From Chiridota heheva (taxonomy: Eukaryota; Echinodermata; Holothuroidea; Apodida; Chiridotidae), in the NCBI GenBank assembly GCA_020152595.1, contig JAIGNY010004254.1:95001-159000 (forward strand): 64,000 nt of DNA, read 5' to 3'. The position numbers and the translations under genes were made by a program. Under the pieces are notes generated by a model. It had not been told where the DNA came from, did not search any database, and worked only from the letters and a program-made list of their open reading frames with translations. This document shows positions 1-52,702 of this stretch, piece by piece (position 1 is the stretch's first letter; every line of letters begins with the position of its first letter).

Positions 1-369
1 AGTAACAAAATTGTTCATTTTCCACTGAAAAACAATATGGAATATTTATGCCTCAATTTACGAAGGAGATGAAAGTTAACGGAGTTCTCTGCCATGAAGT
101 ATTTTGAAATTTAAATATATTTGGGTTAAGATTTACTACTCATCTTGCTCAGTGATCATCATAGCCGCATGTTTACCATTTGGGTTCAAGCAAGCATTCC
201 TGTACAAATGTCATCACAAATGCTATATAGAATGAAATTCCTCAGGTGAAAGTTGGGTTTTGAGTATTCATGACAGAGTCTTTCATTACCATTGCATGCA
301 AGAGCGGTATCCTACTGTATTATTCTACAGACTCCAGAATATTATGCCTGCACCAATCTAAGACTGATT

Positions 370-963
370 TTTATCTTACCAGGTGCAGCAGTCATTGTTG
401 GTCTGTATGATTAAGACTGATTTGTTTCATACCAGGTGCAGCAGTCATTGTTGGTATGTATGATAAAGACTGATTTGTTTCATACCAGGTGCAGCAGTCA
501 TTCTTGGTCGGTATGATAAAGACTGATTTGTTTCATACCAGGTGCAGCAGTCATTGTTGGTCTGTATGATAAAGACTGATTTGATTCATACCAGGTGCAG
601 TAGTCATTGTTGGTCTGTATGATGAAGACTTGATTTGTTTCATACCAGATGCAGTGGTCATTGTTGGTCTGTATGATGAAGACTGATTTGTTTCTTACCA
701 GGTGCAGCAGTCATTATTATTTTGTATGATAAAGACTGAATTGTTTTATACCAGGTGCAGTAGTCTTTGTTGGTCTGTATAATAAAGACTTATTTGTTTT
801 TTACCAGGTGCAGCAGTCACTGTTGGTCAGTATGATAAAGACTGATTTGTATCTTACCAGGTGCAGTAGTCATTGTTGGTCTGTATGATAAAGACTGATT
901 TGTTACTTTCCAGGCACAGCAGTCATTGTTGGTTTGTATGATAAAGACTGATTTGTTACTTAC

Positions 964-985
<22 letters not shown>
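370..985. repeat. 53-bp tandem array, 12 copies, derived from an exon end and its splice donor
   Basis: The core CAGGTGCAGCAGTCATT recurs at 380, 433, 486, 539, 592, 646, 699, 752, 805, 858, 911 and 964, a strict 53-base spacing. The last copy is the real 3' end of the MYO15 exon at 964-1202. On the minus strand each unit therefore carries the final 25 or so exon bases, the GT donor and about 27 intron bases. Eleven copies keep the GT; the copy at 911 reads GGAAAG and has lost it. Confidence 0.95.
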
Positions 986-41382
<40,397 letters not shown>

Positions 41383-41719
41383 CTACACAGAAATGAATAA
41401 TAATCAATGCATTGGTTGGTACTGACAAGGTAAGATCATGAATAAAACAAAATCATTAAATATCTAAAATAAACTGTTGTGAGTCGAGAAGATAAAATAT
41501 TCAAGTTTGAAAAAACTCAAATTGCAAACTTGATAGCCATAACCAAGAAACCAATCAAATGGTTATTCATTAGCGATAGAGTTTCAAAGCTGCGGCCAGT
41601 CAAGCAGACATCTCTAATTATAACTTTTGCTAAATTACAGCTTCATGGCACCTCTGCAGTGAAAAAATGGTGGGGCATATATCATTTAATTAATCAAGAC
41701 TTCTAAGGACTGTATGAGA

Positions 41720-42243
<524 letters not shown>

Positions 42244-42696
42244 AAAACAGAAAGAAACTAAATTCATCTTAGTTAATTATCAGAAATTGTGATGTCAGCC
42301 AGTCTTACTCATGGCTATTAACCCTAAGGTCATGTCAGAAGAAATTATGTGAGTATTGAGACATAAGGTGTATCACTACGATCACGTTTCTTGACTTTAG
42401 TTTTAAGAATGATAAAGAGATGTCAGTCAAGTAAATCGCTTTGACCGATAGAGCTTTGACCTAAAGAGCTTTTACCTACATCGCACACCTAATGATGTCA
42501 CGAATGTATCTGGTTCACACTTAAACATCAAAAGCAAAGGCAAGTCTATTAAGTATTAAGAGTCTATAGTGAGACCCACAGTCCCGTACAACTTCACATG
42601 TCTTTCCTTCCCCTTGTTCAATATTGCAGAGATATTACAACAATATTTTCTTCCAAATCGTATACCAACATTCAAATGAAAGAGGTGTAGAAAAAG
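42244..42696. other. Nothing recognised
   Basis: Sequence between the TA microsatellite and a hAT MITE. No exon of MYO15 or other gene was found. Confidence 0.4.
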
Positions 42697-42704
42697 GGTC
42701 AAAT

Positions 42705-42848
42705 CAGGCCCATAGCCAGCATAGGGCATGGAGGGCATGCTCCCTTTGTGATGATATGTGCGCCCTTTGCAAAAAATCAGTACTTGTTCCCTTCCCCCCC
42801 CCCCCCCCCCTCCTCTCTTTAAAAAAGTCCTGGCTACATACGGGCCTA
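42705..42848. mobile_element. hAT-like MITE, 144 bp
   Basis: Ends CAGGCCCATAGCCAGCA and the near-complement TGGCTACATACGGGCCTA. Flanks GGTCAAAT (42697-42704) and GGTAAAAT (42849-42856) match at 7 of 8 bases, a hAT-style target duplication. A C run of about 18 bases lies inside. Confidence 0.75.
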
Positions 42849-42856
42849 GGTAAAAT

Positions 42857-43706
42857 ACTTTTGTCCAAGATTATAGATGTAACATCGCTTTCAAATCTGT
42901 TCACAATTATGAATATAGCAAACACTCCCATATTTTTTTTTAAAAGTTATTACTGATTTTTCAGAGATTAATGATGAGGTGTTTTTCTTCTTCAATTTAT
43001 TAAACAATTTATCAGTTGATTTATGCTTATTTCTGATGTTATAATTTTACTAGCTATTCATTTTCTGATTTAAATCAATTTTTGTTTTTTTAATCTTCAT
43101 GACAAAGGTGTTCAGAAACTTAGAATAAAAAAATAATAATTTAAATCTAAGGGCTAGAATAGCTCTTTTAAACCCTTCTGCCTAGCAAAATCAAAATGCT
43201 TAGGTACATAGGATTTAAGGGTGCATTTTCAGACAAATGTTTAACTTTTGCTATATTTTCAAATTTGGAGGAATTAAGTTTTTTTTTTTTTTTGCTTTTT
43301 ACATATAATGGCATAAGTAGTGATTTGTTTTCGAAAGGAAAAAAATGTTAGTACCCGACCCTTTGGAATGTTGTTAATTGTGTTCTTCAAGCCAATTCCT
43401 CCCCACCCCATAGCTTAAAGATTTAATTCAGCCATTCCAAGTGTATACCAATAATATAGCTTTCAATGACTGGTAAAATGCATGCTCCCACCCCCAAACA
43501 GTTGGGACAACCGTTACACGTGGTATCCCATTCTTGCTAATAATACAATCTTAATTTTCTACTTTCACTTAGTGGTATCACATAGAGATATTACCAGGTA
43601 GTCAATTGGTGTTTATCATCTGATTGGTTAATCACTATCTTTCAAAATGGGTAGAATAAGCCAAATAAATTACTTGACAATCCACGAAGGACAAGCACAA
43701 TTATGA
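42857..43706. other. Nothing recognised
   Basis: AT-rich, with a T-run near 43279-43294. No gene or mobile element recognised. Confidence 0.4.
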
Positions 43707-43714
43707 ACCTCTCA

Positions 43715-44108
43715 CAGGGCCGGATTTAGCAATGGGCAACGTGGGCAGTTGCCCATGGGCCTCCACAACCAGGGGCCCCACATATTCCATGAAAAAAATT
43801 GTAAGGGAAAAATGTGGTAGCAACCTGTAAATTTGCATTGGTAGGAGTGGTGGCAACCTGTTCATTTGTACTGAAAATTGGGCAGGCAAACTGGCTTACA
43901 AAATGAAAATTCTTGAACATACATTTATTTCAAAAATCACAGAATACTGCACTATTTTGCATCTAAGCACCCTTAATTATTCCAAAAAATGTCAAAGGGG
44001 TACACCCCTCCCCTTAGACCCCTTTTCCAGGACGGCGGTCATTAAAGTAGCGTGGGCCTTTACTCCTGAAGTTGCCCTTGGGCCTCCACAAGTCGAAATC
44101 CGGCCCTG
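43715..44108. mobile_element. hAT MITE, 394 bp, perfect 8-bp target duplication
   Basis: Starts CAGGGCCGGATTTAGCAATG and ends GTCGAAATCCGGCCCTG. Subterminal GGGCAGTTGCCCATGGGCCT and GTTGCCCTTGGGCCTCCACA are related. The flank ACCTCTCA is present exactly on both sides (43707-43714 and 44109-44116). No transposase. Confidence 0.93.
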
Positions 44109-44194
44109 ACCTCTCATGTACACCCTAGGAGTTGCTCAGGTTAATCGTAAACAACAGGTGTAGCAGTGTTTTTCCGTTTTAACATTTAATGTAA

Positions 44195-45770
44195 TCACAT
44201 TGTATTTTTTTAGATAGTAATGTTTCTTCCTTTTTAACATTTGAAGTGTTAAAACATTTTTTTTTTAAGTAGTAATGTTTTCTCCTTTTCAGGTCTTTAA
44301 TGTTACTTTTGTAAAGGTATATGGACAGGTATAGATTTTGCCGTAAATATGTTCCTTTTAATATTTCATATTTAAATATTTTATAATATTTCATTAACAT
44401 ATAACCCTACGAAAGAGTAAAAAACCAAAGAGCTTTGGAAAAACTAAGCCGGAGAAACGGCTAGACTTCCACAATTGAAAAAGGCATGTGACGTAAGAAT
44501 AAGGACACAGTGAGGCCTTTAATGCATAACTTTAAGTGTGTTACATTGACCTAGGCTACGTCAAAACTTCACTTTCATTGCATCAGACATCAGAATATCG
44601 TTTACACATAAATTTGCTAATTATTTTGTGACATTTTCTTGTGGATAAAGAGGAAATATCGACTGAAGGTCACTTCTATTATTTCTTTACGATTGGGGAA
44701 GTCCACTTGTTACGTTAGGCATAAGTATAACTGTATGGTTCACTGTAACTTTCACACAAAGTTAGTGCTGTACTGTCCCACCCTTAAGTCACGAAAAAAA
44801 AATACGTACTGAGCATACCTTTGGAGACCTAAAAATAAACCAGATTTTTCACATTTAGGAATTGATTTTGTAAAGTGTTTGTGGTTGGTGTTAATGAAAG
44901 GCATTTGTATTAATCTATGCAAAGTGGTTGCTACCTGTTCATATATCTGTATATAGACATATTTTCCCCCTTTTCAACTTTCAAGTATTTGAATGTAACT
45001 CTAAATAGTATTTTTTCTCATTTTTATCAATACTTTTTCAAGTATTTGAAATTTTAATTTTTAAATATAAATGTTTTCTCCTTTTTATCTTTTCAAGTAT
45101 TTTAATTCAAGTTTTTTTAAATAGTAACGTTTTCGCCATTTTTTTACTTTTCAAGTATTTGAATTTAACTTTTGAAATAGTAATGTTTTCTCCCTTTTGA
45201 ACTTTTCAAGTATTTGAATTTAACTTTTTAAATAATAATGTTTTCTCCTTTTTAACTTTTCAAGTATTTGAATTGTACTTTTAAAATAGTAATGTTTTTT
45301 CCCTTTTCAATCATTTGAATTAAGTTTTATAAATAGTTATGTTTTCTCAAGTTTTCCTTTTTTAAGTATTTGAAAGTTACTTTTGTAAATAGTTGTTTTC
45401 TTTCTTTTCAAGTATTTGATTTTTACTCTTTAAAAGTTTTCTCAATTCTTTTACTTTTCAAGTATTTAAATGCTACTTTTTAATAGTAATGTTTTCTCCC
45501 ATTTTAACATCTCAAGTATTTGAATATTACTTTTTCAAATAGTAACGCTTTCTCCTTTTAAAATTTTCAATCGTTTGACTTAATCTTTGATACGTAGTAA
45601 TGCTATCTTAAGATATATTTTTCAAGTATTTAAATGTATTTTTTCTAAAGTAATGTTTTCTCTTTCAATATTTGAATATTACTTTTTTAAGTAGTAATTT
45701 TTTTTCAATTTTTTACCTTTTCAAGTATTTCAATTTTACTTTTTAAGTAATAATACTTTCTTTCAGTAAC
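44195..45770. repeat. Degenerate minisatellite, about 54 bp (TTTTCAAGTATTTGAATTTAACTTTT)
   Basis: Repeats of TAGTAATGTTTTCTCCTTTT, AACTTTTCAAGTATTTGAAT and TTAACTTTTTAAA from about 44930 to 45770, roughly 15 units. Two related units at 44195-44300 are separated from it by 600 bases of unrelated DNA. Confidence 0.85.
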
Positions 45771-45821
45771 GAATACGAAGCTACAATGGCACGTTGTGAT
45801 TAGAAAATATGAATTAAAGCC

Positions 45822-45960
45822 AACCTGATTTCAGTCGTTTCTACGCAAATGATCCATAACTTTAGATTTAAATATCTCTTTAACAAAATAAAATATTTGA
45901 ATGCTTATATCACCATTTTCTTTTGAATGATCTAAACTTCTAACTTCATATAGCAGTTCG
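45822..45960 (+). repeat. Diverged copy of the dispersed repeat family
   Basis: Holds CTGATTTCAGTCGTTTCTAC, TAAATATCTCTTTAACAAAA and TTTGAATGCTTATATCACCA, matching in order the right arm of the foldback at 13721-13810. Confidence 0.65.
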
Positions 45961-45963
45961 GTA

Positions 45964-46453
45964 GCATGCCTATTAACGGGAAGATAAATGTTCCTATTAA
46001 TGAGAACATTTTGCTACATGGAAACCGCCATTTTGTGATATTTCCCATGATCCTTTGCTATCCTAACGTTAAAGCCTTATGCAATGTTACATTTTTTAAA
46101 TTTGAAAAACGTCTGGAAAAATGTCTTTGCTAGGAGAAACTTAAAAATTATGAAAATACCTTCATTATTGTCATGGCTACAACTTTTCCACCCCAATTTG
46201 ATATGTTCACCACGCCGTTTTCGAAATATTAGATAAAATAGACAATAGAGCTAGGCTTTTAGGTGCAAAACGGCCATTTTGAAAATTCAAATGTTTTTTA
46301 TCACGATGATTTTTAATATTTCAAGTACATAAATTAAAAACTATGACAATTTATTTGCAACATCTGTTATAAATGTTCCATTATGGCTGACTAAACATGG
46401 CTGCATGACTCAATATTCTCGTGTGTTATAAATGTTCCTATTAATAGGCATGC
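45964..46453. mobile_element. Possible MITE with GCATGCCTATTAA ends
   Basis: GCATGCCTATTAACGGGAAG at the left is mirrored by CCTATTAATAGGCATGC at the right, and ATAAATGTTCCTATTAAT occurs subterminally at both sides. About 490 bp. No convincing target duplication, so class is unknown. Confidence 0.5.
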
Positions 46454-46569
46454 AGCCAGACTGTATAGATACCAAGTAGTTTGCTTAGCTCAAGTTATTC
46501 CAATATGCGTTTACTACATGTTTGCGTAATAAGTTTAGGGATGGATGTTGCAAGCACCACGCTTTTAAA

Positions 46570-46820
46570 ATAACATACTGCCTCTCAACATCCTCTCAAA
46601 ATCCATACCATCCATCAACAACTGTTCTGTTTTTAAGCATTCGTTTTAAAACCCATCTTTAAAACTTTTTATTTCATTTTTATGATTGATAATCTATGGT
46701 CAATTTTTTTAATTTGATTATGTCTATGAATTTTAGGGACTTGTATTTGACTTATTATATTATCTATTGAATTGTAATCTAATAGCCTTAGAATTCTTAC
46801 CCTTTACACGCTTTTTACAG
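46570..46820 (+). mobile_element. Possible LINE 3' remnant
   Basis: The stretch reads, across frames, INNCSVFKHSFKTHL, which recalls the 'IR.....FK..LKTHLF' C-terminus of CR1/L2-like LINEs, followed by an AT-rich tail. Only a short match, so weak. Confidence 0.35.
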
Positions 46821-47033
46821 CTTTGACTTATCTTTATTTACTTTCATACTTTTACCTGCTTTTGTATAATTTCCATATAATTGAACTCATCTTTATAATG
46901 CATGATAACCTCATCTATTTTTCAAAACTTAAACACTATATCTGAAATATTAGTAATCACAGACTACTAAACTGATCCTTCTATAGCAAAACCCTCACAG
47001 CTTGGTAAACTTATCTTGGGAACGTCTGTTGAG

Positions 47034-47201
47034 CAGTGGCGGCACCAGGATTTGGTCATGGGGGCAAGAGAGGGAAATTTTGTCTCATGGAAAGAGGGGG
47101 GGAAGCCTCAAAATTGGACAAAATATGTCACTTTACAAAAAAAAATTGGGGAAAAGTGATCTCGGGGGGGGGGATTCCCCCTCCCCCTAGTGCCACCACT
47201 G
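47034..47201. mobile_element. hAT-like MITE, 168 bp
   Basis: Ends CAGTGGCGGCACCAGGATTT and CTAGTGCCACCACTG, inverted with small differences. G-runs and an A-run lie inside. The 8-bp flanks CTGTTGAG and TTGCTGAA agree at only 5 positions, so the target duplication is eroded or absent. Confidence 0.7.
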
Positions 47202-48851
47202 TTGCTGAATGCAAACTTTTATTCTTTCCAATGTTCTTTTATGAAGAAGAACACATTTCTTTTGATGGAGAATGATGATCGATAAACAATAATTAAAATC
47301 ACTCAGACTGAGATGTGGCCCAGTGCTGCCTAAAAAACAGCGAGGTCTAAAATTGGCATTAAACTTCCATCATACTATATAATGTTAAGAAAACTGTTTC
47401 AATGGAATGCAAATGTGCTTAGATGACACCCTTATCAGGCAACATACACTGCAAAATGATCTGAGATTTTTGTTGTTAAAGTGGAAGCAATCATGACAAA
47501 ATAACTCTGGTACGATCAGACATATTGAGCACTATACCTATGTCAAGGTGAAATATTATACATGCATTACTGGGTGTGTACTGCAGCATGATTGTGACCC
47601 TTGGAATTAAACAGCGACTATATACCTGTACATTGCAGCATTATTGTCACAAAACTAATATCAAGAGTTACAAAACTGATAGTGAGTATTGAGTTAGTAA
47701 TGCCATGACGTACGTAATAGATCAAAGATGCCGGTGAGATGACACTTCAACTAAAAATACAAAAAGCAGTATTTAATAGACTTAGATGAGTCAGTGTATA
47801 AGTGGAATATTACATCTCGCTTACAACAATTTGAATAATCATGATGTGATATTAAGAACTCCATCCATCACAGAAAAGACAAGCTCAAATAAATCTCACA
47901 ATAGATACCTTCTAATTGAAATCCTTTCAAGCTTGTTTGAGGCTCAGAGACTGCTGTAAGCAGGTATAAGCTCATCACTAGCTAGTAAATGTTACCCATA
48001 ACTTGTATGCATCAAATTATTATAATGTTTGACATTATGCAGAACGAAACACGTTGTATAATTAACAGTTGCTCACAAATGTTTTCAACCAAAATATTTT
48101 ACTAACTTCCTTCCTTGCCTACAAGAGAATACATTTTTGCAAATCATGAAAGGGTGGTGCATTTACATCAGTGATATTCGGTTTTTCCACATGTTAGGAA
48201 ATCGAACATCTCAAGGCCACCGAAAATTCACGCATCACTGCCCTCACACGCCATACATAGTGTACAATTATACATACACTGTACGTATGGAGTTTATTTC
48301 GGGAATGGTTTAAGCAGACACAACGCGTACATTATTTAAATATTGATTAAGAGCGTTGCGAGCAGCAATGTCGTAGATGTGGAAGCACAGCATTGACATG
48401 TAAAGATAATTCTTTGTATTTCACAGAAATTATGTTTTGTGGTCACAATAGATATCTGTCTAAATGAATTCTTTTTTCAAAACTGTTCACAAAATTTGAC
48501 TGTACTTCAACTTTATATGAGTACACTGTAGCTAAGGGTTGATCTTACTAGTGTAGTGATATTATACCTGCTGTCAGTAAGCTTATTAAAGCCTCAAACA
48601 AACTTATTTCTACTCCAGGCTGGTCAATTTTGATTTAAAAAGTATGATTGATGATGTTTGAAACTAAATCGTACCAAATCCATGGACTTGTTGGTAGCAG
48701 TCGCAGGTCTTCTCCCTCAGGAATACAGGGTGGCTCTGACCCGGCAAATCTTAATCCATTTTGTTTCTTACAGAAGTCCAAAAATTGCTGGAAAAAAAAA
48801 AATCAATATTAATGATGTTAATGGATTTATGAAAGATTCTGTTTCAGGACT
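47202..48851. other. Nothing recognised
   Basis: AT-rich sequence without a recognisable exon, array or transposon end. No 5' exon of MYO15 could be identified here, though one may exist. Confidence 0.4.
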
Positions 48852-49101
48852 AAAACAGCTTCTATTTTCAAAATAGATTTCTATTGTCAAAATGGACTGG
48901 AGTAAAGCCTTTTCATTACCGTTATACTCCTTCTTTGGTACTTAATACACTCTGTACCAGAATAGCAAACAAAGTTTAGATTGCTATTCTGGTACAGAGT
49001 TTTTTTTAACGATTACTGAAAAAAGGAGTAAAACGGCAATGTGCAGGCTTTATTCCAGTCCATTTTGACAATAGAAATCCATTTGGAAAACAGAAGCTGT
49101 T
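48852..49101. repeat. Foldback, arms about 117 bp, loop 12 bp
   Basis: CTCTGTACCAGAATAGCAA (ending 48968) and TTGCTATTCTGGTACAGAG (48981-48999) form the inner stem. The outer parts AAAACAGCTTCTATTTTC and TAGATTTCTATTGTCAAAAT, then GGACTGGA, pair with TCCAGTCCATTTTGACAATA and CAGAAGCTGTT up to 49101. Near-perfect hairpin with a few mismatches and a poly-T interruption. Confidence 0.85.
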
Positions 49102-49104
49102 GAA

Positions 49105-50345
49105 CATGACAAGAAATACAGTTTACACTCAATAAAAAAAATGGATGGAGAAAAGCAATCTCTCTTGGTCATGTACTGAAGAACAAATTTGTACTTGAAC
49201 ACAATGATTTGAGTGGCCCTCCATTTCTATTGTTCAGGTAAATTTCCATGTCATTTGTAACCCATTCCTTAGTATCACCCTCAAGCTCCTCCATGACTGC
49301 CCCATTACTCTACACCAACTCAATACTACACTTGAGCCTAAATTACTCTCTCCCAATTCCACATTTTATGAACTCACTACTAGGTCCATCATCATAGTAA
49401 AAAAACAACATTCTCTTCTATAGGGCAAGCAGATGAGGATAGGGGAAAAATTTTCCTGCCCTGTCCAGATTTGTGACAGGATGTTATCTTCCTTCACTCA
49501 ACAAATTCTAAAATAAGCAGCAACGGACTCTATACATTTGGTCTAATTTAAACCTTCTCCATTAAATATGAGCTCGCTATATGCTTGTTTAAAGAGTACC
49601 CGTCCTAATAATAACAACAATATTCAATCAAAACCTCGTATCAAACTTTTAAACACTAGACTTATCTACCCAAATTTACAATCTTTATATGGAGATACAA
49701 GAAGTGGCCATCCTATAATGGAGTTATCTCTGACACACAGTGTGATAAAATAAGGGGCATCTCTCTTCATTTGAAATTCACTCCCAAATCCCAAGTATTT
49801 CCCCTCCCTTGGATCTACCTCTTATGGTGCCGATCTGTCTTACAAAGACAGAGAGAAATTAAGGTCAAATAAAAAAAAAACTTACCCAAGAAAAATCTAC
49901 CGAAACAAGCAAATTTCACTTCCAAGCTAAATTGATTGAAAAATGTATCACATTGCTTGTGATCTGGCTCCCAGGATGACTTTCCAATCATTTCTATCAA
50001 ACATAGAGTTTCTAATATCCTGCCAGCCTGTGCTTTTCTATTACTGTATTTTCCTTGTAAAAGATTTAAATAATCCTTTATTTGAGATAGTGGGCTTGAT
50101 GTAACACTTTATTGAGGATCCAATTCTTAGGCTGATAATTCAGTCAAGGCAATATAATAGCTTGGTTCAAATTAATTAAATTTAGGTTCTATGTTGATAA
50201 AACTCAACCAGGAGGTGTGAGCAAAGTATATAGTTTCTAAGCTTAATTTTACACTATTGGGGCACTAGTAAAAGAACAAAAGTTCATGCCACAATAACAT
50301 GGGGAAACTGCCCTCCCACCACCCTCTTCTCTATGAGGGCTTCTG
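49105..50345. other. Nothing recognised
   Basis: Ordinary AT-rich sequence between the foldback and the 33-bp array. No gene recognised. Confidence 0.4.
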
Positions 50346-51810
50346 AGCTTCATATAATCTTTCATTTGAGCTTAATATGGTCCTTTATTGGAGCTACTAT
50401 AGGCTTGATATAATCTATTAATGGTGCTACTATAGGCTTGATATAATCCTTTATTGGTACTAATATAGGCTTGATATAATCCTTTAATAAGGCTACTAGT
50501 CTTGATATGATCCTTTATTGGTACTACTATAGGCTTGATATAATCCTGTATTGGTGCTACTATAGGCCTGATATAATCCTTTATTGGTACTACTATAGGC
50601 TTGATATAATCCTTTATTGGTGCCACTATAGACTTGATATAATCCTTTATTGGTGCTACTATAGGCTTTATATAATCCTTTATTAGTGCTACTATAGGCT
50701 TGATATAATCCTTTATTAGTGCTACTATAGGCTTAATATAATCCTTTATTGGTACTACTATAGACTTGATATAATCCTTTATTGGTGCTACTATAGGCTT
50801 TATATAATCCTTTATTAGTGCTACTATAGGCTTAATATAATCCTTTATTGGTACTACTATAGACTTGATATAATCCTTTAATAAGGCTACTAGTCTTGAT
50901 ATAATCCTTTATTGGTACTACTATAGGCTTGATATAATCCTGTATTGGTGCTACTATAGGCCTGATATAATCCTTTATTGGTACTACTATAGGCTTGATA
51001 TAATCCTTTATTGGTGCTACTATAGGCTTGATATAATCCTTTATTGGTGCTACTTTAGGCTTGATATAATCCTTTATTGGTGCTACTATAGACTTGATAT
51101 AATTCTGTATTGGTGCTACTATGGGCTTGATATAATCTTTTATTGGGTCTACTATAGACTTGATATAATCCTTTATTGGTACTACTATAGGCTTGATATG
51201 ATCCTTTAATGGTGCTACTATAGGCTTGATACAATCTTTTAATGGTGCTACTATGGGCTTGATATAATCCTTTAATAAGGCTAATATAGGCTTGATATAA
51301 CCATTTATTGGGGCCACTATAGACTTGATATAATCCTTTATTGGTGCTACTATAGGCTTGATACAATCCTTCACTGGTGCTACTATGGGCTTGATATAAT
51401 CATTTAATGGTGCTACTCTAGGCTTGATATAACCCTGTATTGGGGCCACTATATACTTGATATAATCCTTTATTGGTGCTACTATGGGTTTGATATAATC
51501 CTTTATTAGAGCTAATATAGTCTTGATATGATCCTTTAATAAGGCTACTAGTCTTGATATAATCCTTTATTGGTGCTACTATAGGCTTGATATATTCCTT
51601 TAATGGTGCTACTATAGGCTTGATATAATCCTTTAAAAGGGCTACTAAAGGCTTGATATAAACCTTTATTGGTGCTACTATAGGCTTAATATAATCCTTT
51701 ACTGGTGCTACTAAAGTCTTGATATAATCCTTTAATAGGGCTACTATATGCTTGATATAATCCTTTATTGGTGCAACTATAGGCTAGATATATTCCTTTA
51801 TTGGCGTATT
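50346..51810. repeat. 33-bp minisatellite, about 44 copies, open in frame on minus strand
   Basis: Unit GGTGCTACTATAGGCTTGAT then ATAATCCTTTATT. Because 33 is a multiple of three, the minus strand reads as 11-residue repeats APIKDYIKPIV, open over 50832-51449 and again 50372-50626. Variants (ATAAGG, GGTACT) and higher-order duplication are visible, for example 50494-50650 resembles 50870-51030. No splice sites or flanking coding sequence support a gene. Confidence 0.93.
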
Positions 51811-52702
51811 AGGTCCAAGCTTATTAACTATACGGAGAATTATTGCAAGAACAAAAGATTATGCGACAACAACACAAGGACATATTCTGATTAATGCTTC
51901 AGATTCATGTCAAAAGATGAAGGTGTAGAAGTAATTATGAATTAAATCTCACTGCAATGAAGGATGATTTCACAAGAAACTTGTGAAATAATCTTCAAAG
52001 ATCTTAGACCAACAAAGGTACGTCTTATACAGAAATCCTTATATAACTAATTAAAATGCATATGATTAATAATTACTTAGGCTTTACAGTATTGTGTTTG
52101 ATATAAAATATGAAGAGGTATACTACCTATTGTAATTGTTCACTCCTGTTTTTCCCCTAGAACTAAATCTGTATAATTCCCTAAATAATGATCCACACAA
52201 GGACTTTCTCCTGGTTTATCCAAATAAATTAAGCTTACTGAAGTCTTGTTAATTGTTCCTCTTGTGGCAGCTATTCTGTGATTGTGTGATGATGGTAAAT
52301 TGTGCCAAGCCCAATGCAACCATTGAAAGTAAACAATGATGCGGCTAAGCTTAGAACAAAGTCCAGTATCTTCCTAGCTCTCCCTGTGCGTCATAAAATC
52401 AACTTACTTTGAGTGGCTTGGAATGCTTACAACCAAAAAAGACTAAATGATTTTGATCAATTGTCCTCATGAAAAATAACCTTTGGAATTATGACAAACA
52501 CTCTACACACAAAAATTATTGTTTTATCTCTCAAGAAAGAATTTTTCTTCTTTATACTACCTAATGGTAGTCTAAAGGGTTGTTATCTCATTTCTAAACC
52601 CAGTACCGGTATAATAAGGGCAATATTTTTTATCTCCTAGGGTGTGGTTTAACTTTAACAATAAAATTTGTATCACTTGTCAAAAGTTTACATTGAATAT
52701 TT
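51811..52702. other. Nothing recognised
   Basis: Plain AT-rich sequence between the 33-bp array and the LINE copy. Confidence 0.4.
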
